Shown: positions 48,887 to 57,245 of the stretch, one piece after another | Numbering within the stretch: the first letter of the stretch is position 1 | How the letters are laid out: the number at the start of each line of letters is the position of its first letter | Assembly: GCA_900542635.1 (NCBI GenBank) | Contig: UQOJ01000004.1 | Location: 1-64,000, forward strand | Length of the DNA: 64,000 bases | Reading direction: 5' to 3' | Source: an uncultured Collinsella sp. | GTDB taxonomy: Bacteria; Actinomycetota; Coriobacteriia; Coriobacteriales; Coriobacteriaceae | Made by a program: the position numbers and the translations under genes | Notes under the pieces: generated by a model | Databases searched by the model: none | What the model saw: the letters and a program-made list of their open reading frames with translations, nothing else | Told to the model about the DNA's origin: nothing

Positions 48887-49958
48887 TGAGTATGTGATCC
48901 CGGAGCACTACGAGGATCTCACTCCTGCTCCGCAGCTCGACCAGAAGACCCTCAACAAGATGGCTTGGCGCTCCTGCTTCCTGCAGGCATCGTTCAACTA
49001 CGAGCGCATGCAGGCCGCTGGCTGGCTCTACTCCATCATCCCCGGTCTGGAGAAGATCCACACCAACAAGAACGACCTCGCGGCTTCCATGAGCCACAAC
49101 CTGGAGTTCTTCAACACCCACCCGTTCCTTGTCACCTTTGTTATGGGCATCGTGCTTTCGCTCGAGCAGAACAAGGTTGACATCCCCACGATCCGCGCCG
49201 TCCGCGTCGCCGCAATGGGCCCGCTCGGTGGTATCGGTGACGCCCTGTTCTGGCTGACGCTCGTGCCTATCACGGCCGGCATCACCTCCAACATGGCCAT
49301 CAACGGCAACGCCGCTGCACCGATCATCTTCCTGGTGATCTTCAACGTCGTCCAGTTCGCTCTGCGCTTCTGGCTCATGAACTGGTCCTACAAGCTTGGC
49401 ACCAGCGCTATTGACGCTCTGACCGCCAACATGCAGGCCTTCACGCGTGCCGCTTCCATCATGGGCGTCTTCGTCGTCGGTTGCCTGGTCGTCACCATGG
49501 GTGGCACCCAGATCAACCTCCAGATCCCCAACGGCACCACCCGTGGCCTCTCCGCTACTACCGTGATCGTCTCCGAGAAGGAGGCCGAGAACTTCACCGG
49601 TATGGAGGGTATCGATACCGAGACCGCTGAGGCCGGTACCATCGCCATGACCGATGAGGACGGCAACGCCCTCACCGCTTCCGATGCCGACGGCAACGCT
49701 GTCGAGTGCGGCGTCACCGATCTGGGCAACGGCATGGAGTCTGTTACCTACGGCACCGTCACCGAGGATCCGGTCAACTTCTCTGTTGCCGACACCCTCA
49801 ACACCATCGTCCCGAAGCTCGTCCCGCTTATGCTTACGCTGCTGCTTTACTACATGTTCGCTAAGCACAGCTGGACCCCGACCAAGGGCATTCTGCTGCT
49901 CTTCGTCCTTGGCATCCTGGGCGCTGGCCCGCTTGGTCTCTGGCCGAGCATCTGGTAA
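48876..49958 (+). CDS. PTS mannose-family EIID with a large extracytoplasmic insertion
   Basis: The 360-residue protein begins with soluble EIID features (MAWRSCFLQASFNYERMQ, WLYSIIPGLEKI) and GPLGGIGDALFW, and ends with membrane helices. Between about 212 and 305 there is a long polar, Thr/Asp/Gly-rich segment (with TDEDGNALTASDADGNA) that makes it longer than typical EIID proteins (about 270-305). It probably faces outside. ATG 48876 lies inside the end of EIIC, with GGAGGTGA nine bases upstream. Confidence 0.93.
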   Translation: MASNEYVIPEHYEDLTPAPQLDQKTLNKMAWRSCFLQASFNYERMQAAGWLYSIIPGLEKIHTNKNDLAASMSHNLEFFNTHPFLVTFVMGIVLSLEQNKVDIPTIRAVRVAAMGPLGGIGDALFWLTLVPITAGITSNMAINGNAAAPIIFLVIFNVVQFALRFWLMNWSYKLGTSAIDALTANMQAFTRAASIMGVFVVGCLVVTMGGTQINLQIPNGTTRGLSATTVIVSEKEAENFTGMEGIDTETAEAGTIAMTDEDGNALTASDADGNAVECGVTDLGNGMESVTYGTVTEDPVNFSVADTLNTIVPKLVPLMLTLLLYYMFAKHSWTPTKGILLLFVLGILGAGPLGLWPSIW

Positions 49959-50024
49959 GGCTCTAGCTTGAGGGGTGTGTCCCTACGCGGCTCACACCCC
50001 GACTCCTTAAGCCATGTGTATGTT

Positions 50025-50058
50025 AAAAGCCGCGTGCTCGAAAGAGCGCGCGGCTTTT
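50025..50058 (+). terminator. Terminator after the amino-sugar PTS operon
   Basis: AAAAGCCGCG and CGCGGCTTTT form the base of a stem capped by GCTC-GAAA-GAGC, followed by T residues. Confidence 0.9.
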
Positions 50059-50143
50059 GTTTTCTTGATGAGTCGGGTGTTGCAGACCGATAATGCTTAA
50101 CACCCTAGGTAGTTAGCCGAATTCGAGCAAAAGGGAGGATAGG

Positions 50144-50875
50144 ATGGCGATCGGAGCGCGCAAACAGCCCCTTTACGATCAGCTGGTCGATATTCTGACC
50201 GAAAAGATTGACCATGAATATCATGCCGGTGACATGATTCCTTCCGAGCGCGAACTTTCGGAGCGCTATGGTCTCTCGCGCACCACAGTACGCCTAGCTC
50301 TACAAGAGCTGGAACGCTTGGGACTGGTGGTTCGGCAGCACGGTCGCGGCACCTTTGTGACCGACCGTTCGGCAAAGGCAACCAATCTTACGCAGTCCTA
50401 CAGCTTTACCGAGCAAATGCGGGCGATGGGTCGCGATCCAGAGACCACGATTCTCGAGTTTTGTGAGATGGAGGCCGATAAGAATCTGGCCGAGCATATG
50501 GGGTGTCGCATCGGCGACCGTATCTTTAAGCTCAAGCGCCTTCGTTCCGCCGACAATATGCCCATGATGGTCGAACGCAGCTATCTACCGGTTCGTCAAT
50601 TTCTGTCCCTAAAGCGACCGCTGCTGGAGCGTAAGCCGCTTTACGATGTGATTGAGCAAGACTTTCAGCAAAAGATTCGCGTGGCCGAAGAGGAGTTCTA
50701 TGCGAGCATAGCCCGTCCCACCGATGCCCACCTTTTGGGAATTGTCGAGGGCTCGCCTGTGCTCGATTTGATCAGAACCACGTATAACGAGTCAAACGAG
50801 GTCGTGGAGTATACGCTCTCGGTTGCTCGTGCCGACCAGTTTAAGTACAAGGTTTATCACCAGCGCACCGATTAG
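50144..50875 (+). CDS. GntR/HutC-family regulator (NagR/DasR-like)
   Basis: The 243-residue protein has a winged helix (about 8-75: QPLYDQLVDILTEKI, MIPSERELSERYGLSRTTVRLAL, RQHGRGTFV) and a UTRA domain (about 95-240) that binds a phosphorylated sugar in NagR/DasR proteins. It is placed between the PTS operon and agaS-nagA. The TGGTTACTACCA sites before both units match this class of regulator, so it probably represses both until GlcNAc-6-P, GalNAc-6-P or similar accumulates. Confidence 0.9.
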   Translation: MAIGARKQPLYDQLVDILTEKIDHEYHAGDMIPSERELSERYGLSRTTVRLALQELERLGLVVRQHGRGTFVTDRSAKATNLTQSYSFTEQMRAMGRDPETTILEFCEMEADKNLAEHMGCRIGDRIFKLKRLRSADNMPMMVERSYLPVRQFLSLKRPLLERKPLYDVIEQDFQQKIRVAEEEFYASIARPTDAHLLGIVEGSPVLDLIRTTYNESNEVVEYTLSVARADQFKYKVYHQRTD

Positions 50876-50915
50876 TGATGCGCCTGTTTCGTTGTGTTGA
50901 TTCTTTGCAGTCAAC

Positions 50916-50950
50916 TGGTTACTACCAGATAACCAACCGAAGTGTATAAT
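50916..50950 (+). promoter_or_regulatory. agaS promoter with TGGTTACTACCA operator, copy 2
   Basis: TGGTTACTACCA (50916-50927) lies over the -35 region of a TATAAT box (50945-50950); no good -35 hexamer is otherwise present. Binding there would block RNA polymerase. GAGAGAGG before ATG 50990 is the ribosome site. Confidence 0.7.
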
Positions 50951-50989
50951 TGCACGTCAGAGGTTTACTTCTAGAGAGAGGTATTAGAA

Positions 50990-52156
50990 ATGTTCGAGAA
51001 GAGTGTCGAGGAGCTTACCGAGCTCGGCGCCCAGATCACCACGGCCGAGATTGCTCAGCAGCCCGAGCTTTGGCGTGATACGCTCAACATCTATCGCGAG
51101 AACAAGGAGGCCATCGAGGCCTTTCTGGCCGAGGCTCGCGCTATGGGCGAGGGCCGTCTGTCCGTTGTCTTCACCGGTGCCGGTACGTCCGACTACGTTG
51201 GCGATACCTGCGCCCCGTACCTGCGTCACGCTGGCAACACTGATCTCTACGACTTTAAGCCCATCGCCACGACCGACATCGTGAGCGCTCCGCGCGACTT
51301 CCTGCGCGCCGAGGATCCCACGCTCGTGGTTTCCTTTGCCCGTTCTGGCAACAGCCCCGAGAGCCTTGCCGCCGTCGCCGTTGCCAAGGAGCTTGTCCAC
51401 AACGTCAAGTTCCTCAACATCACCTGCGCTCCCGAGGGCAAGCTCGCCGTCGAGTCTGCCGATGATCCTAACGCGCTGACGCTGCTCATTCCGCGTGCCA
51501 ACGACAAGGGCTTCGCCATGACCGGTTCTTATTCCTGCATGACTTTGCTCTCCACCCTTATTTTTGACACTGCCTCTGACGAGCAGAAGGCTGAATGGGT
51601 CGAGACCATCGCCAAGATGGGCGAGGAGGTTATCGCTCGCGAGTCCGAGGTCGCCGATTACCTGGCTGGCGACTTCAACCGCGTGACCTACTTGGGTTCT
51701 GGCTCCTTCGGTGGCCTTGCCCAGGAGAGCCAGCTCAAGATCCTCGAGCTCGCTCACGGCCTGGTTGCCACTTCTTACGACACTTCCATGGGCTATCGTC
51801 ACGGACCCAAGTCCTTCGTCGACGACAAGACCCTCGTCTTCGTGTTTGTCAACAACGACGCCTACACCCGCCAGTACGACATCGACATCCTCAACGAGAT
51901 CGGTGGCGACGATATTGCTCAGCACACCGTTGCCGTTCAGCAGGATGGCGCTACCGTCTACGAGGGCGAGTCCTTCACCTTTAAGGGCTACGAGGCGCTT
52001 CCCGAGGGCTACCTTGCTCTGCCGTTCGTGATGTTTGCCCAGACTATCAGCTTGCTCAACTCCGTGCGCGTGGGCAACACGCCCGATACGCCGAGCCCCA
52101 CCGGCACGGTCAACCGCGTGGTTAAGGGCGTGACGATTCACCCCTTCACCGCTTAA
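50990..52156 (+). CDS. agaS: AgaS-like sugar isomerase/deaminase (SIS domain)
   Basis: The 388-residue protein has two SIS domains: VVFTGAGTSDYVGD and SFARSGNSPES in the first, YLGSGSFGGLAQES in the second, and the AgaS-type motif MGYRHGPKSF. AgaS deaminates and isomerises galactosamine 6-phosphate to tagatose 6-phosphate. It fits with nagA (deacetylase) downstream, the PTS operon upstream and lacC at 55.2 kb. Its own promoter carries the shared operator. Confidence 0.92.
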   Translation: MFEKSVEELTELGAQITTAEIAQQPELWRDTLNIYRENKEAIEAFLAEARAMGEGRLSVVFTGAGTSDYVGDTCAPYLRHAGNTDLYDFKPIATTDIVSAPRDFLRAEDPTLVVSFARSGNSPESLAAVAVAKELVHNVKFLNITCAPEGKLAVESADDPNALTLLIPRANDKGFAMTGSYSCMTLLSTLIFDTASDEQKAEWVETIAKMGEEVIARESEVADYLAGDFNRVTYLGSGSFGGLAQESQLKILELAHGLVATSYDTSMGYRHGPKSFVDDKTLVFVFVNNDAYTRQYDIDILNEIGGDDIAQHTVAVQQDGATVYEGESFTFKGYEALPEGYLALPFVMFAQTISLLNSVRVGNTPDTPSPTGTVNRVVKGVTIHPFTA

Positions 52157-52174
52157 TCGCGTCCCCCTGTAAGG

Positions 52175-52213
52175 GCGCCCGTCCGCTCATAACGGCGGGC
52201 GGGCGCTTTTTGT
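52175..52213 (+). terminator. Terminator after agaS
   Basis: GCGCCCGTCCG pairs with CGG-CGGGCGGGCGC (small bulge), followed by T5. Confidence 0.85.
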
Positions 52214-52273
52214 TTTATGTGAGCTGGGTATAAGCATCACTACAGTCAACTGCTTTAGAAGCAAGGAGTGCAT

Positions 52274-53443
52274 ATGAGCACGTACGCAATTAAGGCTGAC
52301 AAGTTCTTCTTGCCGGCAGGTCCGCAACTGGGCGGCTATCTTATGGTCGAGGATGGCGTCTTTGGCGCCTGGCAGGCCGACGAGCCCTCTTGCGAGATTA
52401 AGGACTTCACGGGATCGTGGATCGCACCGGGCATGGTCGATACTCACATCCATGGTTTCTACAACCACTCAACTACCGATAACGATCCCGAGGGCATCGA
52501 TATCAGCTCGACCGAGCTCGCCCGTCGCGGTACCACCAGCTGGCTGCCCACGACGTTCACCGATGGCGTCGAGCAGATCAAGGACGCCTGCGCCGCCATC
52601 GCTCAGGCGGACGAGGGTCGCGGCCCCGACTTCTGCGGTGCTCGCATTCAGGGCATCTACCTGGAGGGCCCCTTCTTTACCATGAAGCACGTGGGCGCGC
52701 AGAACCCCGCTTATCTTATCGATCCCTCCGAGGAGATCTTTGATCAGTGGCAGGAGGCTGCGGGTGGTCGCATCGTCAAGAGCGCCATGGCGGCCGAGCG
52801 CGACGGTGCCGCTGCTTATGCGGCTGCTCTGAATGCCAAGGGTGTGGTGACCAGCATCGGTCACTCCGACGCCACCTACGATGAGTGCATCGCCGCCATC
52901 AACGCCGGTGCCAGCTGCTTTACGCATACCTATAACGGTCAGCGCGGGCTGCATCACCGTGAGCCCGGTGTCGTGGGCGCTGCCATGTCCACGCCCGAGA
53001 CCTACGCCGAGATCATCTGTGACGGCAAGCACGTTAACCCTGCCGCCATCAAGGCGCTGCTGCAGGCAAAGGGCTGGCAACACACGGTGCTCATCACTGA
53101 CTGCCTGGGCTGCGGCGGCATGCCCGAGGGCAGCTACACCAGTGGTGGCATGGACGTCATCATGAAGGACAACCTGTGCTGGCTCGCCGACGGCAAGAGC
53201 ATTGCCGGCTCGGTGCTCACGCTTGCCCAGGGCGTCAAGAACATCGTTGACTGGGGCATCGCCAGCGCCGATATCGCCATTCGCATGGCAACCGAGGTGC
53301 CGGCACGCTCCGCGTACATCGAGGATAAGTGCGGCAGCATTATGCCGGGTCGCGACGCCGACTTTGTCGTGTTCGACCATGAGCTTACCCTCGTCGAGAC
53401 GTATGTTGGCGGCCAGAGCGTCGGCAACGCCTTTACTGAGTAA
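52274..53443 (+). CDS. nagA: N-acetylhexosamine-6-phosphate deacetylase (NagA/AgaA family)
   Basis: The 389-residue amidohydrolase removes the acetyl group from GlcNAc-6-P or GalNAc-6-P. Metal and substrate motifs: DTHIHGF (about 59-65), YLEGPFF, SIGHSDATYDE, THTYNGQRGLHHREPG and catalytic Asp in ITDCLGCGG. In place of the usual NagA THLFNAM it has THTYNGQ, closer to the GalNAc enzyme. The start ATG 52274 has AAGGAG five bases upstream. The last 43 codons are duplicated as a remnant at 56171-56301. Confidence 0.92.
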   Translation: MSTYAIKADKFFLPAGPQLGGYLMVEDGVFGAWQADEPSCEIKDFTGSWIAPGMVDTHIHGFYNHSTTDNDPEGIDISSTELARRGTTSWLPTTFTDGVEQIKDACAAIAQADEGRGPDFCGARIQGIYLEGPFFTMKHVGAQNPAYLIDPSEEIFDQWQEAAGGRIVKSAMAAERDGAAAYAAALNAKGVVTSIGHSDATYDECIAAINAGASCFTHTYNGQRGLHHREPGVVGAAMSTPETYAEIICDGKHVNPAAIKALLQAKGWQHTVLITDCLGCGGMPEGSYTSGGMDVIMKDNLCWLADGKSIAGSVLTLAQGVKNIVDWGIASADIAIRMATEVPARSAYIEDKCGSIMPGRDADFVVFDHELTLVETYVGGQSVGNAFTE

Positions 53444-53455
53444 CGATAGAAAAAG

Positions 53456-53487
53456 ACGGCGGGCCCGAATCTGCTCGGACCCGCCGT
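53456..53487. terminator. Terminator between nagA and the flavodoxin gene
   Basis: ACGGCGGG...CCCGCCGT arms pair around CGAATCTGCTCG; an A run precedes it on the plus strand, so it best serves the minus-strand flavodoxin gene, though both are possible. Confidence 0.7.
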
Positions 53488-53518
53488 ATGGGTTAAACGC
53501 TCAAAAGCACCTTCACAG

Positions 53519-54103
53519 TTACAGCTTGTTAGCGATCTTCTTTGCCGTGCGCTTGACGCCGGCCACCAGGCCTCCTGCAGGATGCTCCTTCTCGTATGCT
53601 AGACGCTTCTCGCGCTTGGCGTACTCTTCGACGATGATATCGCCATATTCGTCTTCGATCTTGTCGAAGAAGTCGACGGCGCCCTTAATTTCCTCAGCGG
53701 TCGGGTGTCCCTTTTGGACACCGCCGGCGAGTTTGAACGGCCCCCACGTATCAAAGCCGGGGCAGCCGTAGACACCCATAAAGATGGCCTGCCTCATGCG
53801 GCAGATGCCATCGATATCCTTGCCGTACCACTTGTTTTTGCCACCGTAGGTCATAAGGCCAAACACCTTGTCCTGCGGCTGCAGCACGTTCGTGAGCACG
53901 CGTGCCATGTCCTTGTCGATCTCGGAGTAATAGATGCCCGTGGCGACACCGATCAGATGATATTCGTGCAGGTCGGGGTACTCGTTTTTACCGAGCGCCT
54001 TGACGTCGAGGGTATCGATCTCGGGGTGTGCCTCGACGATGGCGTCCACGAGCTTTTTCGTATTGCCGTGATGGCGCGAGGCGTAGAGGATGATGGTTCG
54101 CAT
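53519..54103 (-). CDS. Flavodoxin-like protein
   Basis: The 194-residue protein has the FMN phosphate-binding loop ILYASRHHGNTKK (about 5-17), GVATGIYYS and LMTYGGKNKWYG. The C-terminal 45 residues are charged and end in KRTAKKIANKL. It is probably an FMN electron carrier or a flavodoxin-domain reductase; the partner is unknown. ATG 54103 is preferred over 54130, which lacks a ribosome site. Confidence 0.85.
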   Translation of the reverse strand: MRTIILYASRHHGNTKKLVDAIVEAHPEIDTLDVKALGKNEYPDLHEYHLIGVATGIYYSEIDKDMARVLTNVLQPQDKVFGLMTYGGKNKWYGKDIDGICRMRQAIFMGVYGCPGFDTWGPFKLAGGVQKGHPTAEEIKGAVDFFDKIEDEYGDIIVEEYAKREKRLAYEKEHPAGGLVAGVKRTAKKIANKL

Positions 54104-54259
54104 AAGAAGGCCTTTCAGCTGTAATTGCATCAGTGTCTGTATGGTACCCCGTTACATGGCTGGGATACCGGACGCATCGATGAACGTGCGGGTTTGTCCT
54201 TTGGCTAGGGCCGAGACGGGTACTTGCGAGCAAAAAGCAGTTGTTCGAAAGGATGGGCA

Positions 54260-55141
54260 ATGGAATACGCTCTCTCCAACGATTCGATTTCTATTAAGGT
54301 GTCCACGGCTGGTGGTTCGTTTACCTCGATCGAGGCCGGAGGTCGCGAGTATCTGTGGCAGGGCGATCCCGCCGTGTGGTCCGGCCAGGCACCGATTTGC
54401 TTCCCGATTTGCGGAGGCTTGCGCGATAACAACGCCATGACGTTTGCCGGGCATCATGTAAAGCTCGCTCGCCATGGGTTTGCGCGCAAACAGGAGTGGA
54501 AGCTGCTGAGCCAGAGCGAGAGCGAGCTGGCGATGTGCCTGGCTTCGGAGGATAACGCCGCGCTGCTGAGCGATTATCCGTATCCGTTTAAGCTTGTCGC
54601 CCGCTATACGCTCGAGGACGCTGCCGTGCGCGTTTCCTACGAGGTCACCAACGAGGGCACCGAGGACATGCCGTTCTTTATCGGCGGTCATCCCGGCTTT
54701 AGGTGTCCGCTCGATGAGGGCGAGGCCTATACGGACTACGAGTTGCGCTTTGAGAAAGACGAGGCTGCGGAGCTCTGCACCGCCGTTCCCTCGACTGGAT
54801 TGATTGACGTGGCAAACCGCTCCAAGAACCCCATGGTGGGAAAGACGCTGCCCCTGTCGCACGAGCTCTTCGATTTTGCGGAGACCATCTTTGACGTGCT
54901 CGAGAGCCGTCAGGTCACGCTTTCCAAAAAGGGCGAGGACAAGGGCGTCCGCCTGAGCTTTGAGGGCTTCCCATATCTCATTGTGTGGAGCAAGCCCGAG
55001 GGCGATTTTGTGGCGGTTGAGCCTTGGGGCGGTCTCTCGACCTGCTCCGATGAGGACGACGTGCTTGAGCATAAGCGCGGCTGCCTTGTCGCCAAGCCCA
55101 AGGAGACCGTCGTTCGCTCGTTCACGATTGAGATTCTGTAA
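54260..55141 (+). CDS. Aldose 1-epimerase-like protein (LacX type)
   Basis: This 293-residue protein has the galactose-mutarotase fold: ISIKVSTAGGSFTSIEAGG at the start (here ISIKVSTAGG), YLWQGDPAVWSGQAPICFP, HGFARKQEW, the catalytic His region in GGHPGFRCP, and VAVEPWGG. It resembles LacX and YeaD-type epimerases acting on sugars or sugar phosphates. It precedes lacC. ATG 54260 has GAAAGG seven bases upstream. Confidence 0.88.
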   Translation: MEYALSNDSISIKVSTAGGSFTSIEAGGREYLWQGDPAVWSGQAPICFPICGGLRDNNAMTFAGHHVKLARHGFARKQEWKLLSQSESELAMCLASEDNAALLSDYPYPFKLVARYTLEDAAVRVSYEVTNEGTEDMPFFIGGHPGFRCPLDEGEAYTDYELRFEKDEAAELCTAVPSTGLIDVANRSKNPMVGKTLPLSHELFDFAETIFDVLESRQVTLSKKGEDKGVRLSFEGFPYLIVWSKPEGDFVAVEPWGGLSTCSDEDDVLEHKRGCLVAKPKETVVRSFTIEIL

Positions 55142-55200
55142 TTCCGTTTTGTCGACTCGTATCGCGAGGCACAAGGAGCCTGCGAGATAAGGAGCTAAAA

Positions 55201-56136
55201 ATGATCCTCACCGTTACGATGAACCCGTCTGTCGATACGCGCTATCAGCTCGATGAGCTCATTATCGACGACGTCAACCGTGTGACGCCCGAAAAGACCG
55301 CCGGCGGCAAGGGCCTCAACGTGGCCCGCGTGCTGGGTCAGCTGGGCGACGACGTTGTGGCAACCGGTCTGCTCGGCGGCCACATGGGCGCCTACATGGC
55401 TGAGCTCATGGACGCCAACGGTATTAACAACGACTTTGTGCCCATCAAGGGCGAGACTCGAATTTGCCTCAACATTCTCCACGCCGGCAACCAGACCGAG
55501 CTGCTCGAGAGCGGCCCGACAATTGCCCCCGAGGAGCTCGATGCCTTTACCGCCAAGTTTACCGAGCTTGCAGGTAAGGCCGACGTCGTCACCATCTCGG
55601 GTTCGCTGCCCCGCGGCGTCGAGGCGGACTACTACGCCAAGATCACGGGTATTGCCGAGAACGCCGGAGCCAAGGTGCTGCTCGATACCTCGGGTGCCTC
55701 GCTCGAGGCTGCGCTCAAGTCCGAGGTTAAGCCCGAGCTGGTCAAGCCTAACCTGACCGAGATCAACGGCCTTCTGGGCACGAGCTTTACCACCGACGAT
55801 GTGGACGAGCTCCGCGCCGCGCTCGCTTCTGACGCCCGCTTCTCCGATATCCCCTGGGTCGTCGTGTCCATGGGCGCTGCCGGCTCCGTTGGCTTCCACA
55901 ATGGCCGTGCGTTCCGCGCAAAGACGCCCGATATCCCTGCCGTTAACGCAACGGGCTCTGGTGACTCCACTATCGCAGGCTTCGCGCATGCCATCGCTGC
56001 TGGCGCAGACGACGAGACGGTGCTGCGAACCGCCAACACCTGCGGCAAGCTCAACGCCATGGATCCTATGACCGGCCATCTGGTCATGGACCGTTGGGAC
56101 GAGGTCTACAACGGCGTTGTCGTGACCGAGCTGTAA
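55201..56136 (+). CDS. lacC: Tagatose-6-phosphate kinase (PfkB/LacC family)
   Basis: The 311-residue PfkB-family kinase has TMNPSVDTRYQLDEL, the N-terminal PfkB signature GGKGLNVARVL (about 36-46), and the C-terminal ATP/anion-hole signature NATGSGDSTIAGFA (catalytic Asp about 257). LacC and FruK are close; the context (agaS, lacG, a lac regulator) favours tagatose 6-phosphate. The product, tagatose 1,6-bisphosphate, needs LacD, which is not in the window. Ribosome site AAGGAG. Confidence 0.85.
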   Translation: MILTVTMNPSVDTRYQLDELIIDDVNRVTPEKTAGGKGLNVARVLGQLGDDVVATGLLGGHMGAYMAELMDANGINNDFVPIKGETRICLNILHAGNQTELLESGPTIAPEELDAFTAKFTELAGKADVVTISGSLPRGVEADYYAKITGIAENAGAKVLLDTSGASLEAALKSEVKPELVKPNLTEINGLLGTSFTTDDVDELRAALASDARFSDIPWVVVSMGAAGSVGFHNGRAFRAKTPDIPAVNATGSGDSTIAGFAHAIAAGADDETVLRTANTCGKLNAMDPMTGHLVMDRWDEVYNGVVVTEL

Positions 56137-56170
56137 GGGCTTGGGCGTCGGTCCCGGCATCGCTTGCTAG

Positions 56171-56301
56171 CTCATGTCGACGACAAGTGCGATAGCATTA
56201 TGCCGGGGCGCGACGCCGACTTTGTCGTGTTCAATCCCGACCTTACCCTGGTCGAGACGTATGTGGGTGGCAACAGCGTCGGTAACGCGTTTACCGAGTA
56301 G
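56171..56301 (+). pseudogene. 3' remnant of a second nagA
   Basis: One reading frame encodes about 42 residues, including DKCDSIMPGRDADFVVF, TLVETYVGG and SVGNAFTE, and ends TAG 56299-56301. These match the C-terminus of the NagA at 52274 (DKCGSIMPGRDADFVVF...GQSVGNAFTE) almost residue for residue. No start or N-terminal part is present; the preceding bases belong to the lacC downstream region. It is a degraded copy left by duplication or recombination. Confidence 0.85.
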
Positions 56302-56333
56302 CCGCCAAAGAAACGATCCGAGAGGGGATTTAG

Positions 56334-56807
56334 ATGATTTACGGTGCATTGGGCGATATCGAGGAATACCGCGGAATGCTCAAGGGCCTCGATGTGCTGA
56401 TTGACTGGCTCGAGGAGAACGATCCGGCGCAGCTCGAGGTCGGCAGCCATCCGATTCTGGGCGACAAGGTCTATGCGAACGTCATGGCTCCCACGACGCG
56501 TCCCGAGGCCGAGGCTCACTATGAGACGCATCAGCGCTATCACGACCTGCAGATCGATGTCGAGGGTCGCGAGGCCTTTAAGGTCGCTACGGGCAGCTTG
56601 ACGCTGGTCCAGGAGTTTGACGAGAAGGACGACTACGATCTGGTCGATTCCGACGCCTCGATCGCCGGCGATCTTGCTGACGATAAGTTTGCACTGTTCG
56701 TTGCCGGCGAGCCTCATATGCCCACGCTCGAGTTCCCGGACGATGGCGCGCAGCCGGTCAAGAAGATCTGCTTTAAGCTGCTTGCAGATGCTTACTGGGA
56801 GGAGTAG
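56334..56807 (+). CDS. YhcH/YjgK/YiaL (EbgC-like) family protein
   Basis: The 157-residue cupin-like protein of the YhcH/EbgC family has ETHQRYHDLQIDVEGREAF (here HQRYHDLQIDVEGRE), with metal-binding His and Glu, and a later EPHMP. Members are often encoded with sialic-acid or galactoside genes, and some are mutarotases or isomerases. It lies just after the nagA remnant, so it may once have belonged to an amino-sugar operon. Ribosome site GAGGGG. Confidence 0.88.
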   Translation: MIYGALGDIEEYRGMLKGLDVLIDWLEENDPAQLEVGSHPILGDKVYANVMAPTTRPEAEAHYETHQRYHDLQIDVEGREAFKVATGSLTLVQEFDEKDDYDLVDSDASIAGDLADDKFALFVAGEPHMPTLEFPDDGAQPVKKICFKLLADAYWEE

Positions 56808-56868
56808 CGAGCTGCTCGGCTGAGCTGTTCGTGTTGTGAGCGTTTTCCTTTGGAGGAGCGCGCTTGAG

Positions 56869-56915
56869 CCCCGTTAATCGCGGTTCCTTTGGGGATTGCG
56901 GCTGGCGGGGTTTTT
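56869..56915 (+). terminator. Probable terminator after the YhcH-like gene
   Basis: CCCCG (56869-56873) and CGGGG (56906-56910) close a stem with imperfect inner pairing, followed by T5. Confidence 0.5.
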
Positions 56916-56978
56916 GTTGAGTAGGGGAGTTGCCGGCGGCGTTGTGCTTGGATTGGCATTGTGCGATAAATCGGCAAC

Positions 56979-57000
56979 AAAAAAGCCGCCCGAAGGCGGC
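56979..57000 (-). terminator. Terminator downstream of tRNA-Thr
   Basis: On the minus strand GCCGCC-TTCG-GGCGGC is followed by T6 (plus-strand A run 56979-56984). Confidence 0.88.
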
Positions 57001-57012
57001 TATCTTGTGCAA

Positions 57013-57088
57013 TGGAGCCAGCGACCGGGCTCGAACCGGTGACCCCCGCTTTACGAGAGCGGTGCTCTACCAACTGAGCTACGCTGGC
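57013..57088 (-). tRNA. tRNA-Thr (anticodon CGT)
   Basis: The 76-base minus-strand gene has acceptor stem GCCAGCG/CGCTGGC, D-arm TAGCTCAGTTGGTAGAGC, anticodon stem CCGCT/AGCGG around CTCGTAA (anticodon CGT), T-arm GGTTCGAACCC, and an encoded CCA end. It reads ACG codons. Confidence 0.96.
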
Positions 57089-57245
57089 GGCCATGTGATG
57101 ACGCAACTGAGGCGTCAACGGCTGTCTATGATACGGGACATCGCACATCCGCGCAAGGGTTCTGACGGCTTTTCTCACTTTAAATGCACTAATATTGGAG
57201 AAGTGATGTCTTGCTCTTACGGGTCTTAAAGAGAATGGGGCAGCG

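Noticed and set aside
57013..57088. tRNA-Thr as an integration site for the lac/fic region
   Set aside because: No integrase gene and no repeated tRNA 3' end were seen within the window.
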